A stretch of DNA of 32,815 nucleotides from an uncultured Erysipelotrichaceae bacterium (GCA_902801795.1 CADCJQ010000007.1:1-32815), one strand, 5' to 3'. Counted from the first letter of the stretch, positions 7,878 to 15,930 are shown. Program-made: numbers and translations. The notes: a model not told the origin generated them from the letters alone.

Positions 7878-9353
7878 ATGAAAGATAAAACAATAATTAA
7901 ACTTAAATATATCATTTGTTTTCTTGGAATCATTTCAATATCACTTTATATAATTAATAGAGTTTTTATTCAAAATGATGTTTTTTTTGATATTAAAACT
8001 GGAGAAAATATTATACAATATGGTATTGATTTTCAAGATCACTTTAGTTTTATTCCCAATTTAAGGTATCTGTATCATCATTTTCTATATGATATTATTT
8101 TCTTTTTAACATATCAGAAATTTGGTTTTTCTATGATTAAATATTTCTTTTTCTTTTTTATTACATTATTGGGATTTACCATCTTTAATATTAACAAAAA
8201 GCATAATAAAAGTATACTATTTAATACATTGATAACAGCACTTACTTTATACCTTGCCATACCTTTTCTTCAGGCTAGAGTTCAAACAATAACATTTACA
8301 TTATTATTCTTAGAAGTATATTATTGGGAAAAATTATATAATGACGGAAACATAAAAAACACTTTGATAATTATTATTTTAGCGATTTTAGTAGTTAACC
8401 TGCATATGCCGATTTGGATTATGACTATTATTCTATCCTTACCCTTTTTAGTAGAATGTATACTTGCGGATATTTCTAAAAAACAAATAATAATCAAACC
8501 TAAAAATAAAAAAATTATTATTATAACCTTTATTTTACTATTTTTATCAGGTCTAATGTCTCCATTTAAACTATATCCTTACACCTTTTTTATAAATTCT
8601 TTAAAAACATCCGCTTATGATATTATCCTAGAAATGCAAAAAACAAATATTTTACAATACAAATACCAATTAATTCTGTTTCTTTCATCTTTCATTTTAT
8701 GCTATTTTAAAATAGCAAAAATAAAAATTCATGATTGGCTTTTGATTATAGGATTATTTATCCTTGGTACTCTTGCTCGTCGTCACATGGCATATATCAC
8801 TATTTTTCTTCCTACGATATTAAACAAATCAATTAATTATAATTTCTTTAAAAAGAAAATTATGTTAAAAGATGTGCTATTTAAAAACAAATATATTATA
8901 ATATCTTGTTTATGTATAATAATCATTATCTTATCAAATAATTTAATACGAAACTATCATGATTTTAAAAAGAAAGATTTTGAATATGAAATAATACATC
9001 GTTATCCATTAAAGATAGTTGATTATTTGCATAAAAATGTTGATTTTAATAATCGTACCCCTTTCTTTAATAAAATGAATTATGGCAGTTACCTTGCTTT
9101 ATACGATATTCCAATATTTGTTGATACACGAATGGAAGTATATATTAAAGAATTTAATGGTGGTCAAGACATTATAACAGATTATCTTGATGCATGTGAT
9201 GAAAATAAATATCTAAATATTTTTTCTAAATATAAGTTTGAATATGCTATAACTTATTTTAAAGATACTGTCTATAATTTTTTAAGTAAAGATAATAATT
9301 TTACGCTTTTATTTGAAGATGAACAATATGCGCTTTTTAAAAGAAATACATAA
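7878..9353 (+). CDS. Polytopic membrane protein, GT-C glycosyltransferase-like
   Basis: A 491-residue protein with about 10 membrane helices in the first 360 residues and a soluble C-terminal part. The start at 7878 is supported by the consensus promoter just upstream and by GGTGAT 3 bases before the ATG. After the first helix comes FFDIKTGENIIQYGIDFQDH, then a LYHHFLYD segment. This layout (acidic loop after helix 1, then a Tyr/His-rich loop) is seen in GT-C-fold lipid-phosphosugar glycosyltransferases and in uncharacterised membrane proteins related to them. The C-terminal FVDTRMEVYIKEFNGG is also shared by such proteins, as I recall. Donor, acceptor and even enzymatic activity are unproven. 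Confidence 0.6.
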   Translation: MKDKTIIKLKYIICFLGIISISLYIINRVFIQNDVFFDIKTGENIIQYGIDFQDHFSFIPNLRYLYHHFLYDIIFFLTYQKFGFSMIKYFFFFFITLLGFTIFNINKKHNKSILFNTLITALTLYLAIPFLQARVQTITFTLLFLEVYYWEKLYNDGNIKNTLIIIILAILVVNLHMPIWIMTIILSLPFLVECILADISKKQIIIKPKNKKIIIITFILLFLSGLMSPFKLYPYTFFINSLKTSAYDIILEMQKTNILQYKYQLILFLSSFILCYFKIAKIKIHDWLLIIGLFILGTLARRHMAYITIFLPTILNKSINYNFFKKKIMLKDVLFKNKYIIISCLCIIIIILSNNLIRNYHDFKKKDFEYEIIHRYPLKIVDYLHKNVDFNNRTPFFNKMNYGSYLALYDIPIFVDTRMEVYIKEFNGGQDIITDYLDACDENKYLNIFSKYKFEYAITYFKDTVYNFLSKDNNFTLLFEDEQYALFKRNT

Positions 9354-9414
9354 ATTACTAACAAATAACAATTATTTGCCGATAAAAGTAATATGACATT
9401 TTTTGAGAAAACTC

Positions 9415-9443
9415 TTGATATTTAAAAAAAATTGTTATATAAT
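9415..9443 (+). promoter_or_regulatory. tRNA-Arg promoter
   Basis: TTGATA (9415-9420), a 17-base spacer, and TATAAT (9438-9443). The start would be near 9450, about 7 bases before the mature tRNA. Confidence 0.8.
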
Positions 9444-9456
9444 ACTTCTATCAGTT

Positions 9457-9533
<77 letters not shown>

Positions 9534-9543
9534 TTTATGAAAT

Positions 9544-9570
9544 AAAACTTGGAAAATATCCAAGTTTTTT
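9544..9570 (+). terminator. Terminator after tRNA-Arg (also placed to end gerM transcripts)
   Basis: A 10-bp stem, AAAACTTGGA/TCCAAGTTTT, with loop AAATA and trailing T's. The A-rich 5' arm could also terminate the convergent minus-strand gene ending at 9580. Confidence 0.9.
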
Positions 9571-9579
9571 CTTTATCTT

Positions 9580-10488
9580 TTATCTACTTTTTATTGTTAA
9601 AATATGATTATTTTGTATAAAAACAACTTTTTCAATATTTGTTGATTCTAAAATAGAACTTGCAAGTGTATAAATAACTTCTTCTTCTAATGGTTCAAAC
9701 GAGAAATCAAGAATATTTGCAAAACTAAGAGTTACCATATTACTTTTTAATTCATAATTTTCCAATTTTACTTTTTCATTTAGATAACTCATTAAATTAG
9801 TTTCAGATAAATAATTATTTTTTAAGTTATCAATAATAATTTTAACTTTATCATCTTTGGAATTAACATATTTTGTTACAGGAACGTAATATTTATTACT
9901 ATCCTTCTCTTCATAATAATATAAAACTACTTTTTGAACATCATTCATTGTAGTTATATCATATTCTTTATTAATACCAAAATCTTTAGTTAAAATATCG
10001 TCTAATTTAATATTTGTTTTAGGAAGAGTTTTCAATGGAACACCATCAATAAGTAATTTAATTCCTTTAATTTCCTTAAAATTTAATAAACTAAAAACAA
10101 GACTTTCAATAACTTTTTCTTCTAAATTTTCATTAATATTTAGAAGTTCTTTATTAAAATTAATAGTTAATATGCCATTATCTAAGACCATTTCATTTAT
10201 ATTGGTATTATTAGGAAGTATTCCTCGTAAACCACTATAGTGTTTATTACCAGATTTTAAAGTATTAATAACTACAGGTATACTATCCATTAAATTATCT
10301 TTAACAACAATAGATACTTCTAGTAAATAATCATTGTCATCTAATAAATAAACCGAAGAAAGATTAGTTTGATATTCTACTTTAATATTAGAAATATTTT
10401 TATTTATGGTAAAACTTGATATTACAAATAAAATAAAAACAATCATTGTTGTAAAATATATTTTTCGAAGAATCTTTTGTCTTAGCAT
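9580..10488 (-). CDS. gerM: GerM-like protein with two GerMN domains
   Basis: A 302-residue protein with an N-terminal membrane helix (residues about 12-28) and two repeats of the GerMN fold (residues about 40-155 and 190-295). The second begins VVLYYYEEKDSNKYYVPVTKYV, a typical GerMN opening. In B. subtilis GerM is a sporulation lipoprotein needed for assembly of the SpoIIIAH-SpoIIQ zone between mother cell and forespore. Here no lipobox cysteine is present, so it is probably held by an uncleaved helix. The start has GAGGTG 4 bases upstream. Its position with spoIIIAH and gerE homologues strengthens the call. Confidence 0.8.
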   Translation of the reverse strand: MLRQKILRKIYFTTMIVFILFVISSFTINKNISNIKVEYQTNLSSVYLLDDNDYLLEVSIVVKDNLMDSIPVVINTLKSGNKHYSGLRGILPNNTNINEMVLDNGILTINFNKELLNINENLEEKVIESLVFSLLNFKEIKGIKLLIDGVPLKTLPKTNIKLDDILTKDFGINKEYDITTMNDVQKVVLYYYEEKDSNKYYVPVTKYVNSKDDKVKIIIDNLKNNYLSETNLMSYLNEKVKLENYELKSNMVTLSFANILDFSFEPLEEEVIYTLASSILESTNIEKVVFIQNNHILTIKSR

Positions 10489-10511
10489 AATACACCTCTA
10501 TACAATATATG

Positions 10512-10537
10512 AAAAATCGTACTTAAATAGTACGATT
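10512..10537 (-). terminator. Intrinsic terminator between gerE and gerM
   Basis: On the minus strand AATCGTAC (10537-10530) and GTACGATT (10522-10515) pair, followed by a run of T's (10516-10512). It overlaps the gerE stop codon, so gerM may be attenuated or separately transcribed. Confidence 0.75.
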
Positions 10538-10742
10538 ATAACGAAATCTCATTTAATTTAATTAATTCAACAACAGCAGATGCTCTTCCTTTAACACCTA
10601 GTTTTTGCATAGTATTTGATATATGATTACGAACAGTTTTTTCACTTATATTTAAAAATTCAGCAATCTCTTTAGTTGTTTTATTTTTTGTAAGAAGAGT
10701 GAAGATTTCTTTTTCTCTTCCCGTTAATACACTTTTATACAT
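10536..10742 (-). CDS. gerE: GerE-like LuxR-type sporulation regulator
   Basis: A 68-residue protein made only of the LuxR/GerE helix-turn-helix. LTGREKEIFTLL, then TTKEIAEFLNISEKTVRNHI and NTMQKLGVKGRASAVVEL are almost identical to my memory of B. subtilis GerE (74 residues), including the VKGR(S/A)xAVVEL end that separates GerE from other LuxR proteins. GerE binds DNA in the mother cell late in sporulation and adjusts the σK regulon, including coat genes. AAGGAG lies before the ATG. Neighbours are spoIIIAH- and gerM-like genes. Confidence 0.9.
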   Translation of the reverse strand: MYKSVLTGREKEIFTLLTKNKTTKEIAEFLNISEKTVRNHISNTMQKLGVKGRASAVVELIKLNEISL

Positions 10743-10766
10743 ATAATACTCCTTATAATTCCAATG

Positions 10767-10793
10767 TATTATATGTACAAAACAATATTGTGT
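10767..10793 (-). promoter_or_regulatory. Possible σK-type promoter of gerE
   Basis: CATATAATA (10775-10767) fits the σK -10 consensus CATANNNTA, with AC (10793-10792) 16 bases upstream as a σK -35 core. B. subtilis gerE is σK-dependent. The same site contains TATAAT, so an ordinary σA promoter cannot be ruled out. Confidence 0.35.
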
Positions 10794-11311
10794 TACGCTT
10801 TAAAACTTACCGAAATATACATATTATCATAATCTTTTTCAATTAAACTCATTATTTTGACGGCTAAATTAGTATCATGTTTTTCGCTATTAATAACAAC
10901 TTCTATAACATCATCCTTTACTTTAACAAAACAATCATAACCAAATTCATTTTTTATTTTCTTTTCGATATCGCTTTCCATCGTTTCAATTTTATTCATA
11001 ATTTTTATTTCTTCATAAACATTATTCTTTTCTTCAGCTGATAAATTTTTATCAATCAACTTAGCATTTAATTCTGTCATTAATTTAGTTCTTTCATCTT
11101 GCAAAACACTTTTCATAGTTTCAACAACACTTGTGTTAGTAATTGATACATCAATTTCTTCTTTACTAACTGTTTTTTCCTTTTCATCACCTTGTAAATA
11201 CGAGCTATTGGTTGTTAGTAAAAGTTCATTTGGCATTGTTACATAGTAAACACTTAATACTAAAATAAGACTAGTTAATGTTAAAAAAATAAGTCCTTGT
11301 TTATTAATCAC
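10793..11311 (-). CDS. spoIIIAH: SpoIIIAH-like sporulation channel protein
   Basis: About 172 residues from GTG 11311, which has GGTGAT 3 bases upstream; ATG 11323 gives 4 more residues but no ribosome site. The N-terminus NKQGLIFLTLTSLILVLSVYY matches the conserved SpoIIIAH anchor (B. subtilis has a KKQTVWLLTMLSLVVVLSVYY-type segment). A coiled-coil linker (residues about 60-110) and a small αβ ring-forming domain follow. SpoIIIAH, in the mother-cell membrane, pairs with forespore SpoIIQ to build a channel between the two cells. It lies outside a spoIIIA operon here, next to gerE and gerM homologues. Confidence 0.8.
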   Translation of the reverse strand: MINKQGLIFLTLTSLILVLSVYYVTMPNELLLTTNSSYLQGDEKEKTVSKEEIDVSITNTSVVETMKSVLQDERTKLMTELNAKLIDKNLSAEEKNNVYEEIKIMNKIETMESDIEKKIKNEFGYDCFVKVKDDVIEVVINSEKHDTNLAVKIMSLIEKDYDNMYISVSFKA

Positions 11312-11342
11312 TCTATCACCCATTAAAGAATATTAGGAGATA

Positions 11343-11371
11343 TTTAAAAATATACCAAAAAATGATATAAT
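11343..11371 (+). promoter_or_regulatory. nfuA promoter
   Basis: TATAAT at 11366-11371, with a weak TTTAAA -35 (11343-11348) at 17-base spacing. A GAGGTGA site follows, ahead of the ATG at 11388. Confidence 0.55.
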
Positions 11372-11387
11372 ATTTTCGAGGTGAATT

Positions 11388-11606
11388 ATGGAAAAAAAAA
11401 TAAATGATGTTTTAGATAAATTACGTCCCTTTTTAATAAGTGAAGGTGGCGATGTTGAATTTATTAAATATGAGGATGGTATTTGTTATATTAAATTTAT
11501 TGGTGCTTGCGAGGAATGTCCATTAAATAGTTTTACGCTAGATGAAGGTATTAAAGAGGCACTTATTAATGAAATACCCGAAATTATTGACGTTAAACTT
11601 GTCTAA
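11388..11606 (+). CDS. nfuA: NifU-like scaffold (NFU domain) protein
   Basis: A 72-residue protein that is a lone NifU C-terminal domain. LRPFLISEGGDVEFI is the typical opening and GACEECPLNSFTLDEGI contains the CxxC that holds a bridging iron-sulfur cluster. It probably passes Fe-S clusters to target enzymes, working with the SUF system, which is not in this window. GAGGTGA precedes the ATG. It has its own promoter and terminator, so it is likely monocistronic. Confidence 0.9.
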   Translation: MEKKINDVLDKLRPFLISEGGDVEFIKYEDGICYIKFIGACEECPLNSFTLDEGIKEALINEIPEIIDVKLV

Positions 11607-11626
11607 TTTATCAAAAATTGTCGATT

Positions 11627-11654
11627 AAATCTATTTATTTAATAGATTTTTTTT
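11627..11654 (+). terminator. nfuA terminator
   Basis: A 9-bp stem, AAATCTATT/AATAGATTT, with a 5-base loop, ends in eight T's. Confidence 0.85.
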
Positions 11655-11677
11655 CATATATTTTATTGGTGATAGAA

Positions 11678-13591
11678 ATGTTTTCAAGAAAAATAAATAG
11701 TCGAATTAAAATCTTTCTTATTTTCTTTCTTTTTTGTTTTTTTGTAATAATAGCTCGTGTAATATATGTAGAACTTTTTGAATACCAAAAATTATATTCT
11801 TTAGCAAATGATCTTTGGAGTCGAGACCTTCCTATTGAAGGTGATCGAGGCTTAATACTTGACCGGAATGGTGTTGTTCTTGCGGATAACATTACAACTA
11901 CATCGCTTGTCTTAATTCCAAGTCAAATAAAAAATAAAGATGAAGTAAGTAATAATTTAGCCAATATTTTAGGAATTACAAAAGAAGAAATGGATAAACA
12001 TGTAAAAAAAGAAACAAGTATTGAACGTGTTCACCCAGAAGGAAGGAGATTAAGTTATGAAATTGCTGATAAAATTGAAAGTTTAAAATATGATGGTGTT
12101 TATTTAGTTCGTGAATCTAAAAGATACTACCCCTATGGAGAGCTTTTATCACATGTTTTAGGTTATGTAGGAATTGATAATCAAGGATTATCTGGAATAG
12201 AACTTATGTATGATGAATATTTAAAAGGCGAAAGTGGTGCTATTAAATATTTTAGTGATGCTAAAGGAAATAAACTTAATTTATCAGAAATATATTTAGA
12301 ATCATCCAAAGGAATGAATGTTTACTTAACAATTGATATTAATATACAACTTGCTTTAGAACGTGAACTTAATAATGCCGAAAGTACTTTAGAACCTGAC
12401 CATAGCCTAGGAATTGTTATTGATCCTAATACTGGAGAAATCTTGGCAATGGCATCCCGTCCTACCTTTAACCCTAATACATATCAAAACTTTGCTGTTG
12501 AAGTTTTAAATCGTAATTTACCTATTTGGATGACATATGAGCCTGGTTCAACCTTTAAAATAATTACCATGAGCAGTGCTGTAGAGGAAAAAGCCATTGA
12601 TATTTTTAATGATACCTTTTATGATTCCGGAAGTGTTCATATAAATGGAACTCGTATCGGTTGTTGGAAAAGTGGTGGTCACGGAATGCAAACATTTCTT
12701 CAAGTATTAGAAAATTCATGCAACCCTGGTTTTGTAAAATTAGGACAAATGTTAGGAAAAGAAAAACTTTTTTCTTATTTTAATTTGTTTGGCTTTGGTG
12801 AAAAAACTGGAATTGACCTTAATGGTGAAAGTAAAGGAATTATGTTTAAATTAGATCGTGTTGGTGAACTTGAACTTGTTACATCAGCTTTTGGTCAAGG
12901 AATAAGCGTTACCCCTATTCAACAAGTAACAGCAGTATCTAGTGTAGTAAATGGTGGAAACTTATATGAACCTTTTATTGTTAAAAGTGTGAATGAAAGT
13001 TCCTCTGGAAGTATTATTATTGAAAACAATTCAATATTAAAGAGACAAACTATTAGTAAAGAAACAAGTGATATAATGCGTTATTCTTTAGAAAGTGTTG
13101 TAGCTCGTGGTGGAGGACATTATGCATATATTGATGGATACCGTATTGGTGGTAAAACTGGTACTGCTCAAAAAGTTAAAGATGGAAGATACATGGTCAA
13201 CAATTATATAATGAGTTTTATGTCTATTGTTCCTGCGAATGATCCCAAGGCTGTTTTTTACTTAGCCATTGATAATCCTAAACATACTGCCCTTTTATCA
13301 AGCCATACAACTGCACCTATTGCAAGAAGAGTTTTGTTAGATATCATTAATGCATTAAAAATACCAAGACAAGAAGGAGAAATCGAAAGCATCCAAAATT
13401 GGGATGATCCAGTATATTATAAAGTACCAAATGTTATTGGAATGACTAAAAAAGAAGCTGAAAAAGCACTATTTTATTATAATATTCAATATGCCGGTAA
13501 AGGAAATATTATTATTTCTCAAACTCCAGAAGCTGGAACTTCTCTTGAAATGAACAGTTCCGTACGTGTTTTATTAGGTGAAAAAGAATAA
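11678..13591 (+). CDS. spoVD: Class B penicillin-binding protein, SpoVD/FtsI-like, with one PASTA domain
   Basis: A 638-residue peptidoglycan transpeptidase. The ATG at 11678 is chosen for GGTGAT 4 bases upstream and because the membrane helix (residues about 10-28) then starts the protein; a TTG 60 bases earlier lies before the nfuA terminator. The dimerisation domain has RGLILDRNG. The transpeptidase motifs are STFK (Ser291 nucleophile), SCN (347-349) and KTG (493-495). One C-terminal PASTA domain (about 580-636) starts VPNVIGMTKKEAE. Length and the single PASTA fit SpoVD, the spore-cortex paralogue of the division enzyme. FtsI/PBP2 cannot be excluded, as it lies outside a dcw cluster. Confidence 0.88.
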   Translation: MFSRKINSRIKIFLIFFLFCFFVIIARVIYVELFEYQKLYSLANDLWSRDLPIEGDRGLILDRNGVVLADNITTTSLVLIPSQIKNKDEVSNNLANILGITKEEMDKHVKKETSIERVHPEGRRLSYEIADKIESLKYDGVYLVRESKRYYPYGELLSHVLGYVGIDNQGLSGIELMYDEYLKGESGAIKYFSDAKGNKLNLSEIYLESSKGMNVYLTIDINIQLALERELNNAESTLEPDHSLGIVIDPNTGEILAMASRPTFNPNTYQNFAVEVLNRNLPIWMTYEPGSTFKIITMSSAVEEKAIDIFNDTFYDSGSVHINGTRIGCWKSGGHGMQTFLQVLENSCNPGFVKLGQMLGKEKLFSYFNLFGFGEKTGIDLNGESKGIMFKLDRVGELELVTSAFGQGISVTPIQQVTAVSSVVNGGNLYEPFIVKSVNESSSGSIIIENNSILKRQTISKETSDIMRYSLESVVARGGGHYAYIDGYRIGGKTGTAQKVKDGRYMVNNYIMSFMSIVPANDPKAVFYLAIDNPKHTALLSSHTTAPIARRVLLDIINALKIPRQEGEIESIQNWDDPVYYKVPNVIGMTKKEAEKALFYYNIQYAGKGNIIISQTPEAGTSLEMNSSVRVLLGEKE

Positions 13592-13626
13592 TTTTATTAT
13601 AATTTGTTAACAGTGTAAAAAAATGT

Positions 13627-13655
13627 TTGCATTTTATAAATACTTTTGCTATAAT
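13627..13655 (+). promoter_or_regulatory. Promoter of the tRNA-Cys/tRNA-Gly unit
   Basis: TTGCAT (13627-13632), a 17-base spacer and TATAAT (13650-13655). The start near 13662 leaves a leader of about 70 bases before tRNA-Cys. Confidence 0.75.
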
Positions 13656-13688
13656 TATACATGTATGTGATTTATTCATATATTTGAA

Positions 13689-13717
13689 GGAATTCAAAAT
13701 TATATATTTTGAATTCC
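13689..13717 (+). other. Perfect 12-bp hairpin in the tRNA leader
   Basis: GGAATTCAAAAT and ATTTTGAATTCC pair perfectly around TATAT. No T-run follows, so it is not a normal terminator; it may be an RNase processing site in the tRNA precursor. Confidence 0.7.
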
Positions 13718-13732
13718 AAAACTCCTATGTAA

Positions 13733-13806
13733 GGGGTCATAGCCAAGTGGTAAGGCAGTGGACTGCAACTCCTTGATCGGCGGTTCAAATCCGTCTGGCC
13801 CCTCCA
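13733..13806 (+). tRNA. tRNA-Cys (GCA)
   Basis: Acceptor GGGGTCA pairs with TGGCCCC, the anticodon loop is CTGCAAC (GCA), the T-loop is TTCAAAT, and CCA is encoded. One anticodon-stem pair is a T-T mismatch. Confidence 0.95.
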
Positions 13807-13816
13807 ATTTATTTTT

Positions 13817-13891
13817 GTAGCTGTAGTTTAGTGGCTCGAATTTGACCTTGCCAAGGTTAGGACGCGGGTTCGATTCCCGTCAGCTACTCCA
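13817..13891 (+). tRNA. tRNA-Gly (GCC)
   Basis: Acceptor GTAGCTG pairs with CAGCTAC, the anticodon loop is TTGCCAA (GCC), the T-loop is TTCGATT, and CCA is encoded. It lies 10 bases after tRNA-Cys in the same transcript. Confidence 0.96.
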
Positions 13892-13900
13892 TTTGAAAAC

Positions 13901-13934
13901 AACTTACAAACTACTAAAAGTTTGTAAGTTTTTC
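13901..13934 (+). terminator. Terminator of the tRNA pair
   Basis: A 12-bp stem, AACTTACAAACT/AGTTTGTAAGTT, with loop ACTAAA followed by T's. Confidence 0.92.
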
Positions 13935-13985
13935 TTTTACCATTAAAAGTTTACCAAGATATGTTTAATTATAAAATTACAATAG

Positions 13986-14027
13986 AAAAAGAGTTAAATG
14001 AGTCAGATTTCATTACAACTCTTTTTT
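13986..14027 (-). terminator. Terminator of the envelope operon ending at 14031
   Basis: AAAAAGAGTT (13986-13995) and AACTCTTTTT (14017-14026) pair, with an inner AATGA/TCATT stem. The arms end in T's on either strand, so it may work in both directions. Confidence 0.85.
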
Positions 14028-14030
14028 ATT

Positions 14031-14558
14031 TTACTCAATTTTTAAATTTTCCATATATTCAATAAAATGATAATTATTAAATAACGTTTGAGATTCATTA
14101 TAAAATCTTTCTACTTTTAAACGTAACATATTACAGGTATTATTAATCTCTTCTTGTTCTAAAGTTGCTGTTGAAAACTCTTTATTACACGAAAAGGTTC
14201 CTGAATTATAATCACCTTTAAATATTACATTAATTTTATCACTATATTCAACACGATAATTATAATATAAATCTTGATTTTTAAAATCATATGTTTGATT
14301 AAGCATTGATTCTACATTAGTATTATAATCATCAACTTTTTGACTAAAAGTATAATCGGCAACACTAAAATAATAAGTTGTTGTTGCTGATTCATTTCTA
14401 ATTAAAAGGGTTCGATCATACATATCTTCTTGATATCCCATATCTAATAAATAATTTTTAATTTGTTCTTCTTTAGAAGGAGAAAATAATTGATATAAAA
14501 GAAATACTAATACTACAACTAAGGCAAAAATAATAATCCGTTGATAAAATTTATCCAT
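14031..14558 (-). CDS. Single-pass membrane protein of unknown function
   Basis: A 175-residue protein with one N-terminal helix (residues about 8-26) and a soluble, acidic, probably external domain. Its two cysteines (FSCNKEF and NNTCNML) could form a disulfide. I do not recognise the family. Its GGGGAGG site overlaps the end of the upstream gene, and only 2 bases separate the stop of that gene from this start, so the two are translationally linked. It probably works with the hydrolase-like membrane protein encoded just before it. Confidence 0.75.
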   Translation of the reverse strand: MDKFYQRIIIFALVVVLVFLLYQLFSPSKEEQIKNYLLDMGYQEDMYDRTLLIRNESATTTYYFSVADYTFSQKVDDYNTNVESMLNQTYDFKNQDLYYNYRVEYSDKINVIFKGDYNSGTFSCNKEFSTATLEQEEINNTCNMLRLKVERFYNESQTLFNNYHFIEYMENLKIE

Positions 14559-14560
14559 AA

Positions 14561-15595
14561 TTACCTCCCCATACTCTCTACTCTTTGTCTTGCATTAATG
14601 GTATAGCCAAAAGGGTCACTATTGCTTGTTGGAAATGAATGAAATACCCAATAATTAGTCTTTTCATTTCGCATATAATATGTATATACTTTTGTATAAT
14701 CTTTAATATAATTAGAACGATTTTTTATTTGATCCATTGTAGTATAATCTATTCCATTGGTATTTATTTTACAAATATCACCTTTTGAAACAGCACCACA
14801 AGCATGTGCTGTACTACAATTCATACAATCATGTTCATTAACATAAAATGGTAGCGTTCGATTTCCATTAACTAGAACATCTCTTACAGCATTCAAGTAT
14901 GCAGTAGAACAGGTACTATTATCCATATGATCTGCTGCATGGGCAAACCATCCACTATTTCTTACATAATTATATAAACCATTTTGATAGAATTTACTTT
15001 TTGAACTTAATAATTCATAAAGATTAGCCATAAGTGAGGCCTCCGCTTTAGCTCCAAGAATACTTCCTTGTTCAGCCTTAGCAACACCACATAATCCTCT
15101 TAATTCACGATCGGATAATCGATATCTTTGACCTAAATAAAGTGCTGATGTATCATCAATAACATTATTTTTTCTTGCCTCTTCCAACAACTTTTGTGCT
15201 TGATCCCATTGAGCTTTTTGAATAGCAGCATTGTCTTGAACCTTCTTGCTTTCATTTTTCAACTCATTTTTAGCTTCCGCAAGACGTTCAAAATATCCAA
15301 TATTATCTAAAGTAGTTAAACAATATGGATAATCTGGTCGATTTCCTCCTCCCACTTCAACTAATTTCAATACCAAATTAACAAAAATTGGTGACAGAAA
15401 GACAATAATGGCTGCAATAATTCTTTTAATGCTTAATTCTTTTATTTGCTTACTATCAGGATTTAGAATATGATGATACACATCAATCATTAATTTTACA
15501 ATTAAAGCAATAGGTACAACAATTCTTATTACATTAATTCCTGTATATAAAAGGCGTAAAATTTTTAATAAAATAAGATTCTCACATATATCCAT
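14561..15595 (-). CDS. Membrane-anchored SleB-like cell-wall hydrolase fused to a VirB2/TrbC-like two-helix segment
   Basis: About 344 residues from ATG 15595, preceded by AAGGAAG; an ATG 18 bases earlier lacks a ribosome site. Residues about 12-85 hold two hydrophobic helices with a basic loop (IRIVVPIALIVKLMIDV and IIAAIIVFLSPIFVNLVL), an arrangement also seen in VirB2/TrbC-like proteins of Gram-positives. A charged coiled coil follows (about 105-150). The C-terminal domain, with LRGLCGVAKAEQGS, AEASLMANLYEL and RTLPFYVNEHDC, resembles the cell-wall hydrolase family of SleB/CwlJ; the Glu in AKAEQGS fits the catalytic residue. Several cysteines suggest disulfides outside the cell. Domain assignment rests on motif memory and is moderate. 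Confidence 0.6.
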   Translation of the reverse strand: MDICENLILLKILRLLYTGINVIRIVVPIALIVKLMIDVYHHILNPDSKQIKELSIKRIIAAIIVFLSPIFVNLVLKLVEVGGGNRPDYPYCLTTLDNIGYFERLAEAKNELKNESKKVQDNAAIQKAQWDQAQKLLEEARKNNVIDDTSALYLGQRYRLSDRELRGLCGVAKAEQGSILGAKAEASLMANLYELLSSKSKFYQNGLYNYVRNSGWFAHAADHMDNSTCSTAYLNAVRDVLVNGNRTLPFYVNEHDCMNCSTAHACGAVSKGDICKINTNGIDYTTMDQIKNRSNYIKDYTKVYTYYMRNEKTNYWVFHSFPTSNSDPFGYTINARQRVESMGR

Positions 15596-15669
15596 ATTCT
15601 CAACTTCCTTCATTTAATTATAATAAAATTATATCACAATTGATTAATAAAGCCAAACATTTTAAATAA

Positions 15670-15701
15670 AAACCTTGCTTCAATATTTAGAAACAAGGTT
15701 T
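15670..15701 (-). terminator. rpsU terminator
   Basis: The minus strand reads AAACCTTG...CAAGGTTT with an inner GTTTC/GAAGC pairing and T's after it, 4 bases beyond the rpsU stop. Confidence 0.85.
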
Positions 15702-15704
15702 AAA

Positions 15705-15896
15705 TTAATCTCTATTTTTTTCACGTTTACGAGAATTTTTGATTCCAGCTTTCTTAGCTTCACGTCTTTTAATTCCTGGTTTATCATAAGCTTCTCTTTT
15801 TTTTATTTCTGAAGGGATGCCATCTCTTGCTACTTTTTGTTTAAATTTTCTTAAAGCACCATCTAGATTACCATTCTTAACAGCTACATGTGTCAT
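15705..15896 (-). CDS. rpsU: Ribosomal protein bS21
   Basis: A 63-residue, strongly basic protein. VKNGNLDGALRKFKQKV and the Lys/Arg-rich tail (IKRREAKKAGIKNSRKR) are typical of bS21, which binds the 30S platform near the anti-Shine-Dalgarno end of 16S rRNA and helps initiation. The ATG at 15896 has AGGGAGGGAG just upstream; a longer reading would run back into the promoter. It is monocistronic, between its own promoter and terminator. Confidence 0.96.
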   Translation of the reverse strand: MTHVAVKNGNLDGALRKFKQKVARDGIPSEIKKREAYDKPGIKRREAKKAGIKNSRKREKNRD

Positions 15897-15930
15897 TTTT
15901 CTCCCTCCCTTCAACTTCAAAATCAAATAA

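Noticed and set aside
11618-11677. Penicillin-binding protein starting at TTG 11618
   Set aside because: That start lies before the nfuA terminator stem and has no ribosome site; ATG 11678 has GGTGAT.
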